From assembly GCF_004022215.1 (NCBI RefSeq), contig NZ_SAUZ01000004.1, forward strand, positions 124,001-188,000: a stretch of DNA of 64,000 nt, written 5' to 3'. This stretch comes from Paenirhodobacter populi (lineage in GTDB: Bacteria; Pseudomonadota; Alphaproteobacteria; Rhodobacterales; Rhodobacteraceae). Every line of letters begins with the position of its first letter. Position 1 is the stretch's first letter. The position numbers were made by a program, and so were the translations under genes. This document shows positions 24,162 through 32,511 of the stretch, piece by piece. A model generated the notes under the pieces. The model was not told where the DNA came from. It saw only the letters and a list, made by a program, of their open reading frames with translations, and did no database searches.

Positions 24162-25563
24162 GGGGCCTTTCGCGTTGACGCTCCGGGCGTCGAACGCGGA
24201 ACATCTGCATTGTCTGAACACCATCGCAAGCGCCGCCGGGCTTCATCGCGGCATGCCGCTGGCCGATGCGCGTGCCGTCTGTCCAGTGCTCTCCACGCGG
24301 CCAGCTGATCTGATCCGGGAGGGCAGGGCGCTCGAAGGTCTGCGCAGATGGGCGAGCCGTTACGGACCACATGCCGCGAAAGACGGATCGGATGGCTTGA
24401 TCGTTGACGTCTCGGGCGTGCCGCATCTGTTCGGCGGTGAGCCAGAGCTTCTGGCCGATCTTGAGGCGCGGCTTGAGAGGGCAGGGGTCTCCTCGAAAAG
24501 TGCCATAGCCGAAACCCGCAGTGGAGCCTGGGCTCTTGCCCGCCGTGGCGGCGGCGTGATCCCGGAAGGCGGGTTGCTCTCTCGGCTTGGCCCGATGCCG
24601 GTCAGCGCGCTGCGGATTGAGGCTCCGGTCGCCGAAGGTCTGACCCGCCTTGGGCTGCACAAGATCGTCGACCTGACCACCGTCGCTCGGGCGCCACTGG
24701 CGCGCCGGTTTGGCGCCGACCTCCTGCGCCGTCTGGATCAGGCGCTCGGGACGCAAGCCGAGCCGGTGGCGGCAGAAGCGGATGCGCCGCATTTCGGAGT
24801 GCGGATGACGCTGCCCGAACCGATCGGGCTCACGGCGGATGTCATGGGCGTACTCGACCGGCTGCTCGTGCGGCTTTGCGACAAGCTGGCATCGGCCCAG
24901 ATGGGGGCGCGGGCTGTCCGGCTGGAACTGCAGCGCGTGGATCGCTCTGCCGCTGTCGTCGATGTGGGTCTCGCTCGCGCAATGCGCGACCCGGTCCGGA
25001 TCTCGGCCTTGTTCTTCAAGGGAGTGGATGAGGTCGATTCCGGATTCGGGATCGACGGTCTGCGCCTGACCGCTGCAGTGACCGAGCCTCTTGCACCTGA
25101 GCAAATCGGCAACGTGCAAGCGCGGGCCGAGGATGAACTTTCCGACCTGATCTCCCGGATCGGCAACCGGCTCGGCTTCGATGCGGTGCAGCGTTTCCTG
25201 CCGGCAAGCAGCCGCATTCCAGAGCGCAGCTTCCTGACCGTTCCGGCCGCCTATGCGGCACCGGGGCCGTTTCCGCCAAAGCGCCGTCCCCGCCGTCCCA
25301 TCACCCTCTTCCCGGCGGAAGCCCTGGCCCAGGTCTCTGGCAGCCCACCCGCCCGGTTCAGCTGGCGGCGGATGGGCTTCACCACCCTGCGTGCACATGG
25401 CCCGGAACGGATCACCCCGGAATGGTGGTTCGATGATCCGGCGTGGCGCAGTGGTGTCCGCGACTATTGGCGGATCGAGACCAATGAAGGGCCGCGGCTC
25501 TGGCTCTTCCGCACGCCACAGTCGGGATCTCGGGACTGGTATGCGCAGGGGGTGTTCCTGTGA
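24088..25563 (+). CDS. imuB: ImuB, Y-family polymerase-like translesion factor
   Basis: 491 residues beginning MARRLLCIWFPRLASDI, typical of ImuB. It carries the Y-family fold (TIASAAGLHRGMPLADARAVCP, GLIVDVSGVPHLFGGEPELL, ARSGAWALARRG) but lacks the catalytic acidic set of DinB, as known for ImuB, which acts as an adaptor binding the beta clamp and DnaE2. The stop overlaps the dnaE2 start (GTGA), implying coupled translation. SOS-inducible via the box at 22855. Confidence 0.92.
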   Translation: MARRLLCIWFPRLASDISLRARPVEGPFALTLRASNAEHLHCLNTIASAAGLHRGMPLADARAVCPVLSTRPADLIREGRALEGLRRWASRYGPHAAKDGSDGLIVDVSGVPHLFGGEPELLADLEARLERAGVSSKSAIAETRSGAWALARRGGGVIPEGGLLSRLGPMPVSALRIEAPVAEGLTRLGLHKIVDLTTVARAPLARRFGADLLRRLDQALGTQAEPVAAEADAPHFGVRMTLPEPIGLTADVMGVLDRLLVRLCDKLASAQMGARAVRLELQRVDRSAAVVDVGLARAMRDPVRISALFFKGVDEVDSGFGIDGLRLTAAVTEPLAPEQIGNVQARAEDELSDLISRIGNRLGFDAVQRFLPASSRIPERSFLTVPAAYAAPGPFPPKRRPRRPITLFPAEALAQVSGSPPARFSWRRMGFTTLRAHGPERITPEWWFDDPAWRSGVRDYWRIETNEGPRLWLFRTPQSGSRDWYAQGVFL

Positions 25564-28500
25564 CCGCCTATGCCGAGCTTTGCGTCACCTCGAACTTCAC
25601 CTTCCTGCGCGGTGCCTCGCATCCCGAGGAACTGGTGAAGCGTGCGGCCGAGCTGGGCCTCACCGCCATCGCCATCACCGATCGTAACTCGGTTGCCGGG
25701 GTGGTACGGGCGTTTTCGGCGCTGAAGGAACTCGCGCGCATCGCGGAGGAAGCGGGGCAGGGGACTTCTCTGCCCCGGCTGATCCCCGGCGCTCGCCTCT
25801 TGCTGACCGACAGCAAGGTGGAATGGATCGCGCTGCCCACCGATCTGGCAGCCTGGTCACGGCTGACGCGGCTCTTGTCGCTCGGCAAGCGGCGCGCCGA
25901 AAAGGGCAGCTGCCATATCGGCCTCGCCGATCTCGAGGAGTGGGGCAGGGGGATGGTGCTGATCGCTCTGCCGCCAGATCCGCTGGAAGCGACGGGCTTC
26001 GAGCGGGATCTGCGCCGGATCGCTGCCCGCTTTGCCGGCCAGTGCTTCCTTGGCGCGGCCCCCCGCTATGACGGGCAGGATCAGGAGCGGCTGGACCGGC
26101 TGGCGGAGATTTCTCAGGCGACCGGCATGCCCAAGGTTGCGGTCGGCGATGTGCTGATGCACCGCTCCAGCCGGCGGCCCCTCGCCGATGTGCTGACCTG
26201 CATCCGCGAGGGTTGCACCATAGACAATATCGGTGACCGGCGGCTTGCGAATGGTGAGCATCGTCTCAAATCCGGCGAAGAACTGGCTCGCATCTTTCAC
26301 CGCTATCCGGCCGCGCTGCGCCGCACGGTCGAGATCGCCGACCGCTGTGCTTTCCGCATGGATCAGCTGCGCTACCAATATCCTGATGAGGCCCGAGACG
26401 GGGAAGCTGCTCAGTCCCGCCTTGAGCGGCTGGCGCGTGAGGGGCTGCACTGGCGCTATCCGGGCGGGCCGCCGCCGAAGATCGTCTCCCGTGTCGAGAA
26501 GGAGCTGCGCCTGATCGCCGAGGTGGAATATGCGCCCTATTTCCTGACCGTCTATGACATCGTCAGCTTTGCGCGCTCGAAAGGGATCCTCTGTCAGGGC
26601 CGGGGATCGGCGGCGAACTCCGTCGTCTGCTACCTGCTCGGTATCACCGAGGTGCCGCCCGAGAGCATCACGCTGATTTTTGAGCGCTTCATCTCGAAAG
26701 AACGCGGTGAGCCGCCAGATATCGATGTTGATTTCGAGCACGAGCGCCGCGAAGAGGTGATCCAGTGGATCTACGAGCGCTACACCCGCGAGCGCGCTGG
26801 CCTGACCGCTGTAGTGATCCACTTCCGCTCCCGTGCCGCGATCCGCGAAGTCGGCAAGGTCATGGGGTTGAGCCAGGATGTGATCGCCCGGCTTGCAGGG
26901 CAGATCTGGGGCTGGTCCTCCTCGGCCCCCGGCGAGGACCGCTTGCGCGAGGCGGGCCTCAGCCCCGAGGACAACCGTGTGGCCCTGGCCGTGAAGCTGA
27001 TTGGCGAGATCATCGGCTTCCCCCGGCACCTGTCGCAGCATGTCGGCGGTTTCGTCATCACCCAAGGCAGACTGGACGAGCTCTGCCCCATCGAGAACGC
27101 CACGATGGAGGACCGCACCGTCATTGAATGGGACAAGGACGATATCGACGCGCTTGGCCTCTTGAAGGTGGATATCCTCGCGCTCGGGATGCTGACTGCG
27201 ATCCGCAAGGCCTTTGGTCTGATCGAGGATCACCGGGCCGAGCATCTGACGCTTGCGAACATCCCGCCCGAAGACGGCCGGGTCTATGATATGCTTTGCA
27301 AGGCGGATGCGATCGGTGTGTTTCAGGTTGAAAGCCGGGCGCAGCTGAACTTCCTGCCCCGGATGAAGCCTCGGAAATTCTATGACCTGGTCTGCGAGGT
27401 CGCCATAGTCCGGCCCGGGCCGATCCAGGGCGGCATGGTTCATCCCTTCATCAATCGCCGGCAGGGCAGGGGGAAGGTCGAGGATCTGGGCCCCGCCATG
27501 ATGGAAGTGCTGGGCCGCACCTATGGCGTGCCGCTCTTCCAGGAACAGGCGATGCAGATCGCCGTGGTCGCGGCAGGGTTCACGCCCGCCGAGGCCGACC
27601 GGCTGCGCCGCTCGCTCGCCACCTTCAAACGGATGGGCACCATTGGTGGCTTCCGGGACCGCTTTGTCGGTGGCATGCTGGAACGCGGCTATGATGCGGA
27701 GTTCGCGGCGCGCTGCTTTGCCCAGATCGAGGGCTTCGGCAGCTATGGCTTTCCCGAAAGCCACGCCGCCAGCTTCGCGCGGCTGGTCTATGTCTCGGCC
27801 TGGCTGAAACGCCATCATCAGGCGATCTTTACCTGCGCGCTGCTGAATGCCCAGCCGATGGGATTCTACGCACCTGCGCAACTGGTGCGCGATGCCCGCG
27901 ATCACGGTGTCGAGGTTCGGCCGGTTTCGGTCAATGACTCGATCTGGGATTGCACGATCGAACCCCGGGCCGATGGCTCGCACGCGTTGCGGCTCGGCTT
28001 TCGGCAGGTGAAGGGAATGCGCGAGGAAGATGCCATCTGGATCAAGGCCGCGCGCGGCAACGGCTATCCCGATGTCGAAAGTGTCTGGCGCCGCGCAGGG
28101 CTCAGGCCCGATGCGCTGGATCGGCTGGCCGAGGCGGATGGCTTTGCCAGCCTTGGCCTCTCGCGGCGCGATGCGCTCTGGCAGGCCAAAGCTCTGAAAG
28201 CACCAAAACCGCTGCCGCTGTTCGGGCTGGATGGGGAAGGCGAGCACGAGCCACTGGTCGATCTGCCCCGGATGACGCTCGGTCAGGAGGTCATCGAGGA
28301 CTATCTGGCGCTGCGCCTGTCGCTCCGGGCTCATCCCCTTGAGATCCTGCGCCCGAACCTGCCGGAGAGCATGCCTGCGGGGGCAGTATTGCAGGCGAAG
28401 GGCCGGATCCACCTCACGGGCCTGGTCATCACCCGGCAGCGCCCGGGTACCGCCTCGGGCGTGGTCTTCCTCACGCTCGAGGACGAGACTGGCACCGCGA

Positions 28501-28787
28501 ATGTCGTGGTGTGGAAGAAGGTCTATGAGGCGTTCCGCGCCGCCGTGGTCGCCGGACGGCTCTTGCGGGTGACGGGCCGGATCGAGCGCGACGGGCAGGT
28601 GACCCATCTGATCGCCGAATGCATCGAGGATCTGTCAGCGCGGCTTTCCACCATCGGGCACCAGTTGCGGATCGGGGCCGAGACCGAGAGGGCAGGGGAG
28701 TCCGTCAGGCCCATCCGCACAGCCGGTAGGGCGCGGCACCCCAGAGAGCAGGCGAAGAAGCTCTTCCCGAGCCGGGATTTTCATTAA
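25560..28787 (+). CDS. dnaE2: DnaE2, error-prone DNA polymerase III alpha subunit
   Basis: 1075 residues, the usual DnaE2 length, from a GTG at 25560. N-terminal PHP domain: CVTSNFTFLRGASHPEEL and AIAITDRNSVAGVVRA. The polymerase core includes CQGRGSAANSVVCYLLGI and PDIDVDFEHERREEVIQWIY (catalytic Asp residues), then FQEQAMQIAVVAAGFTPAEADRLRR. A C-terminal OB fold lies near LTGLVITRQRPGTASGVVFLTLEDETG. It performs damage-induced mutagenesis with ImuA and ImuB. Intact throughout. Confidence 0.95.
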   Translation: MTAYAELCVTSNFTFLRGASHPEELVKRAAELGLTAIAITDRNSVAGVVRAFSALKELARIAEEAGQGTSLPRLIPGARLLLTDSKVEWIALPTDLAAWSRLTRLLSLGKRRAEKGSCHIGLADLEEWGRGMVLIALPPDPLEATGFERDLRRIAARFAGQCFLGAAPRYDGQDQERLDRLAEISQATGMPKVAVGDVLMHRSSRRPLADVLTCIREGCTIDNIGDRRLANGEHRLKSGEELARIFHRYPAALRRTVEIADRCAFRMDQLRYQYPDEARDGEAAQSRLERLAREGLHWRYPGGPPPKIVSRVEKELRLIAEVEYAPYFLTVYDIVSFARSKGILCQGRGSAANSVVCYLLGITEVPPESITLIFERFISKERGEPPDIDVDFEHERREEVIQWIYERYTRERAGLTAVVIHFRSRAAIREVGKVMGLSQDVIARLAGQIWGWSSSAPGEDRLREAGLSPEDNRVALAVKLIGEIIGFPRHLSQHVGGFVITQGRLDELCPIENATMEDRTVIEWDKDDIDALGLLKVDILALGMLTAIRKAFGLIEDHRAEHLTLANIPPEDGRVYDMLCKADAIGVFQVESRAQLNFLPRMKPRKFYDLVCEVAIVRPGPIQGGMVHPFINRRQGRGKVEDLGPAMMEVLGRTYGVPLFQEQAMQIAVVAAGFTPAEADRLRRSLATFKRMGTIGGFRDRFVGGMLERGYDAEFAARCFAQIEGFGSYGFPESHAASFARLVYVSAWLKRHHQAIFTCALLNAQPMGFYAPAQLVRDARDHGVEVRPVSVNDSIWDCTIEPRADGSHALRLGFRQVKGMREEDAIWIKAARGNGYPDVESVWRRAGLRPDALDRLAEADGFASLGLSRRDALWQAKALKAPKPLPLFGLDGEGEHEPLVDLPRMTLGQEVIEDYLALRLSLRAHPLEILRPNLPESMPAGAVLQAKGRIHLTGLVITRQRPGTASGVVFLTLEDETGTANVVVWKKVYEAFRAAVVAGRLLRVTGRIERDGQVTHLIAECIEDLSARLSTIGHQLRIGAETERAGESVRPIRTAGRARHPREQAKKLFPSRDFH

Positions 28788-28959
28788 CTCAAGCCGTTCT
28801 GGGGCGCAACGCGCAGCGCATTGCAGGGTGGCCGCACCTGGAGCATGCTAGATCTCAGCTCTTTGCGGTCAGGTTGTCCCGATGGAGCGCGCCGCTCGCA
28901 TTCCCGCAACTGGTCATTCGTAGCCATCGCGGCAAGGTTCCCAGTATCACAGTGTCTTT

Positions 28960-29415
28960 TCCCGCAACCTCTCGCGGATGAGATCAATGAAAGCCCGCAG
29001 CCCCTGCGGCGCATGGCGGTTGCCGGGGTATTAGACGCAAATCCCCGGGGAAGGGCGAGCGCCAGTCGGCCAGTAACGGCACCAGGGTTCCGGCTGCGAT
29101 GTCGGTGCGGGCAGACAGTTCGGGCACATAGGCGATACCCTGACCTAAACGGGCCGCCTCGATCATCAGCGCGGTCTGGTTCAGCGTCAGACGGCCGGTA
29201 ACGGCAACGGTTAACGTCTGGCTTTGCCACGTTGAGCTCCCAGCTATAGGCCGAACCACCAGGAAAGCGGTAGCCGATGCAGCGGTGTTTCGACTGGTCG
29301 GCTAGCATCTATGGGGCAGGGTGAGGCACCAGATAGTCCGGCGCAGCGACCGGCAGAAACCGGACCGGACCCGCCTAAGGGCACCGCGATCATGTCCTGT
29401 GTCACCGATTCAGCA
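28960..29415 (-). pseudogene. LysR family regulator remnant (frameshifted C-terminal domain)
   Basis: Pieces of one LysR substrate-binding domain appear in different minus-strand frames: ESVTQDMIAVPLGG (about 29370-29412), HRCIGYRFPGGSAYSWEL (about 29230-29290), LTLNQTALMIEAARLGQGIAYVPELSA (about 29115-29195), and YPGNRHAPQGLRAFIDLIRER near 28965-29030 after another frame change and an in-frame stop. The DNA-binding domain is absent. At least two frame breaks make it non-functional. Confidence 0.75.
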
Positions 29416-29432
29416 TGGCGCGGCGCTATCGG

Positions 29433-29569
29433 TCCTGTCGCTCGAGATGACCGGTACTGACTCGATCCGGAATGCGGTCCCACGGGCCTTTGCCGGGGTG
29501 GACCGGATCGACACGATCGTCGGTAACGCCGGATATGCGCTGGTATGCGCGGCAGAGGAACTGGGCTGA
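29433..29569 (+). pseudogene. Short-chain dehydrogenase/reductase fragment
   Basis: The frame reads LSLEMTGTDSIRNAVPRAFAGVDRIDTIVGNAGYALVCAAEEL, matching the strand-helix and NAG(Y) region of classical SDRs, but with no Rossmann glycine motif before it and an early stop at 29567-29569. SDR genes often stand divergent from LysR regulators, so the two remnants are probably what is left of one unit. Confidence 0.65.
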
Positions 29570-29703
29570 CCATCGGGGATCCCGCTTTCCTTGATTGCCA
29601 GCGGCGTGGAATAAGTACCTCTGACAAGGAGAAAAAATCTATCTATGGCAAGACACCCGAAACATCATGCGACCCGGCATTCCGTTCGCGCACGGCGCAT
29701 GCG

Positions 29704-29973
29704 ATGACGGCTTATGTCTATGTTCTGGGCTGCGATGGCGCCGACGGCTATCGCACCTATGTAGGCTGGACGCTGGATGTCGGGAGGTGGTTGGGAGAGC
29801 ATAATTCGGGGGGCACGCCCGGCGCTAAATCTACGCGCGGGCGGATCTGGAGTGTGATCTACGCCGAGCGGCTGGCGACGAGAAGCGAAGCGATGAGTCG
29901 GGAGTGGTATCTGAAACGCGACCGTTCCCTGCGGCGCCAACTGGCGCAGGCGGCGCAGGGATTTAGCAGTTGA
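29704..29973 (+). CDS. GIY-YIG endonuclease superfamily protein
   Basis: 89 residues from the ATG at 29704. YVYVLGCDGADGYRTYVGWTLDVGRWLGEHNSGG is the GIY-YIG core (here YVYVL and TYVGWT) and EAMSREWYLKRDRSLRRQL has the conserved Arg and Glu helix. Small UPF0213-type proteins of this kind are common; the cellular role is poorly known, probably structure-specific DNA cleavage. It stands alone between decayed DNA and methionine aminopeptidase. The frame is open upstream to 29545 but that part shows no domain. Confidence 0.85.
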   Translation: MTAYVYVLGCDGADGYRTYVGWTLDVGRWLGEHNSGGTPGAKSTRGRIWSVIYAERLATRSEAMSREWYLKRDRSLRRQLAQAAQGFSS

Positions 29974-30135
29974 CATATTATCGTCCTCTGCCAGCAGGCG
30001 GACAGCTAAGCCGCATCACCGAACGGGCTTCCTGCTCGCCGCGGCAAAAATGGCCGCGTTGAACCGCCGATGCGGGACAACTTCACGATTCTCGAATAAG
30101 CTATCCAAGCATATGAAATTGCTGACGAGGCCGAA

Positions 30136-30885
30136 ATGACGATCACCAATCACGATGAGCTGGACGGGATGAAAGATATCGGCCGGATCGTCGCCAACAC
30201 CATGCTGGCCATGGCCAAGGCGGCAGAGCCCGGCATGACGACCCGCGAGCTGGACGAGATCGGCCGCGCGCTTCTGGACCGCGAGGGTGCGGTATCCGCG
30301 CCGCAATCCACCTACGATTTCCCGGGGGTGACCTGTATCAGCGTCAATGAAGAGATTGCCCATGGCATTCCCGGTGACCGGGTGATGGCGGCGGGCGATC
30401 TGGTCAACATCGATGTGTCGGCCTCGAAGAATGGCTACTTCGCGGATACCGGCGCCAGCTATAGCGTGCCGCCCGTCCGCCCCTCGCTGGACCGGCTTTG
30501 CCGTGATGGGAAGCGCGCCATGCAGATCGGCATCGCGCAGGTCGGCACGGACAGGCCGCTGGCGGGCATCGGCAATGCCATCGGGCGCTTTGCCGCGCAG
30601 CGCGGCTATACGCTGATCCGCAACCTCGCGAGCCATGGCGTGGGGCGGTCCCTGCACGAATACCCGGAGGAAATCGCGACCTGGCCGACACGCAGCGAGA
30701 GGCGCCGCATCAACAAGGGCCTTGTCCTGACCGTAGAGCCTTTCTTGTCTACCGGCGGGCTTTGGGCGACTGAGGGTGATGACGGCTGGACGCTTTACAG
30801 CGAACCAGCAGCGCCGGTCGTGCAATTTGAGCACACGGTCATCGCGACGGATCGCGGGGCCATTGTGGTGACCTTGCCGGGGTGA
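30136..30885 (+). CDS. map: Type I methionine aminopeptidase
   Basis: 249 residues. The five metal ligands are visible: GDLVNIDVSASKNGYFADTGASY (two Asp), NLASHGVGRSLHEYPEEI (His), LVLTVEPFLSTGG (Glu) and QFEHTVIAT (Glu). ISVNEEIAHGIPGDR supplies the substrate-side His. It removes initiator Met from new proteins. It is probably a second, accessory copy, since the essential gene is normally chromosomal. Flanked on both sides by decayed DNA. Confidence 0.93.
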   Translation: MTITNHDELDGMKDIGRIVANTMLAMAKAAEPGMTTRELDEIGRALLDREGAVSAPQSTYDFPGVTCISVNEEIAHGIPGDRVMAAGDLVNIDVSASKNGYFADTGASYSVPPVRPSLDRLCRDGKRAMQIGIAQVGTDRPLAGIGNAIGRFAAQRGYTLIRNLASHGVGRSLHEYPEEIATWPTRSERRRINKGLVLTVEPFLSTGGLWATEGDDGWTLYSEPAAPVVQFEHTVIATDRGAIVVTLPG

Positions 30886-30936
30886 CGGCTGCTGCTCATT
30901 CGCTTTGGCGCGGCAGTGTCATCCGGCGGTCAGCAT

Positions 30937-30958
30937 GCCACAGCCTGAGAGCTGTGGC
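30937..30958. terminator. Hairpin after map
   Basis: GCCACAGC-CTGAGA-GCTGTGGC, a perfect 8-bp stem with 6-nt loop, 52 bp downstream of the map stop. There is no T run, so termination is only likely. Confidence 0.5.
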
Positions 30959-31415
30959 GGCTCAGGTCGGTTCGGTGTAGCAATCATTCATTGACGGTGC
31001 GCGTGCCGCTTTGCCGAGCTTGGCCTGAAATCGTTGGTACAGCAATCATACCAGCCAGACGGCGATTGGGCAGAGTTGTCCCAACGCGGGTTCCCGCCAG
31101 GTTCCGATCCTTGCGGGCGTGATAACAGTTCCGCGCGTACTCAAAATCCGCCAGAACGCCCATCGCTTCGCCTTTGGCTTTCCAGCCTTTGCTGCTGTGC
31201 TGGCAATTATCTGGCTGATGCTGACAAAGCCGTCGTTCTGAGGATGCGAGGCCCTGACCGCTGTTTGCGGTAGGGAACGGCTGTCTCACGGCGACCGGAC
31301 CAGTCAGAACCTCCCATATCGGCGATATGTTCTGCACATACACTGCACAATCGTCCTGCAACTTCTGCATGCAGCGGTGTCCATCCTGTGCCCGCCTAAC
31401 AAGGGGATGGATTGA
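30959..31415. other. Gene-free stretch
   Basis: About 460 bp with no supported gene. A minus-strand frame (30984-31427) is open but has no recognisable domain and no good start; nothing on the plus strand is convincing. Probably decayed sequence like its neighbours. Confidence 0.4.
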
Positions 31416-31559
31416 ATGCTGAGACATTTTGAGGTTCGCGGAGTTCCGCGACGCATTGCGCTGGATGGCTGGTGGTTGAACACAGCGAGTGAGTCAGTCG
31501 GGGCCAGAACTGGCGAAAGCGATGGCGCAGGCGGTGGAGGGTCGCCAATTGCGAGTGCA

Positions 31560-31685
31560 GGGCGTGGCCGCTGTCTGCAGGTTCTGTTGGTCGTTTTTGT
31601 GGCGGATTTTCTGTTCTGGAACCAGAGAATCGGCATCTCTCTGGCGGTTCTGTCCTGGGTCTGGTGCTGATTGCGGGCTGGGACA
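31560..31685 (+). pseudogene. Membrane-protein fragment (possibly DUF4153/DUF4173 type)
   Basis: The frame reads CLQVLLVVFVADFLFWNQRIGISLAVLSW, one or two hydrophobic segments resembling the start of DUF4153/DUF4173 proteins. It shifts frame near 31655 (the continuation LVLIAGW is in another frame) and then meets unrelated kinase sequence. The family call is weak; the broken state is clear. Confidence 0.4.
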
Positions 31686-32015
31686 GGTCATCTGCTGCGT
31701 AACGCGGCAAAGCATGGTGCCGATACCGTGACGCTGCGGGTGGCGGACGCGAGCGAGGGCTGCACTCTCATCGTTCACGACAACGGTTCCGGAGTATCAC
31801 CCGGAAACGCGACTCGGGTGTTCGATCCCTTCTTCACGACCCGCCGTCAGACCGGGGGAACCGGAATGGGTTTGACGGTGGTGCGCGGTATTCTGAAGGC
31901 TCATCACGCAGATGTTGCGCTGGTGGAGAGCGCTGAGGGGGCGATGTTCCGATTGGCCTTCGCGTCGGGCAGAGGTCGACACAAGTGGGGCCATGTTCAG
32001 GTCGTGTCATCCTGA
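31686..32015 (+). pseudogene. Histidine kinase C-terminal ATPase fragment
   Basis: HLLRNAAKHGADTVTLRV (N box), IVHDNGSGVSP (G1), VFDPFFTTR (F box) and TGMGLTVVRGILKAHHADVALVES (G2) form the C-terminal two thirds of a HATPase_c domain. The sensor, dimerisation and His domains are absent and the fragment abuts the membrane-protein remnant. Non-functional remnant. Confidence 0.8.
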
Positions 32016-32096
32016 GCAACACGGGGGGGAGCGCGTGTCAAAACCAGTCGGCATGCTACGCTTCCTCGGTAGCGGTAGATCAGCATGAGGCGGGAC

Positions 32097-32214
32097 TCAG
32101 ATCCTAATCCGCGTCGAGATGCTTAAGGCCCTCGGCGAGTTTTTCGAGGATGGGCAGGCCTCTTCCGAGATCAAGATGGCGGGCGGCGCGAGTGATTCAG
32201 ACATTGGGTGGCTC
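32097..32214 (-). pseudogene. Possible broken small gene with a strong ribosome site
   Basis: An ATG at 32214 is preceded by AAAGGAG with 8-base spacing. The frame gives only MSESLAPPAILISEE and about 20 more residues, while a neighbouring frame reads RHLDLGRGLPILEKLAEGLK and ends in a stop at 32104, looking more protein-like. A one-base shift could join them. No family is recognised. Confidence 0.3.
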
Positions 32215-32511
32215 CTTTCAGGGGCCCGGAGCAAGGCAGCAGGGGCCTGGCTTTGGCGATTTTGAATGATGAGAGAAAGCAGGAAGGATCGTTATCGCCC
32301 GGGGGGCGGCAGGCCATGGGCCGTTCAGAGCGCCCGGCGTAGAGATCGTTCTTTGCTCATAAGCAGAAGCTGGTGCCTGCGCCGCTGAAAGTCAAGAATA
32401 GCACGCTGCAGCAGATCAGACGTTGCTTTTGCCAAGAGTGAGGATCATCTGGACAGAATTCCGGGCGGAGCTCTAATCTACGCAGGGGTAGTGTCGTTTT
32501 TTCGGTGATCC
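32215..32511. other. Gene-free stretch upstream of the sensor kinase gene
   Basis: About 300 bp without a supported gene; it should contain the promoter of the kinase gene. I see no GGAAC-N16/17-CGTT match or LexA box here. Confidence 0.4.

Noticed and set aside
24040-25398. 452-codon minus-strand frame opposite imuB
   Set aside because: Antisense to an unambiguous imuB gene; no protein-like pattern.
25857-28607. 916-codon minus-strand reading frame
   Set aside because: Shadow of dnaE2 produced by high GC third positions; no domain is recognisable.
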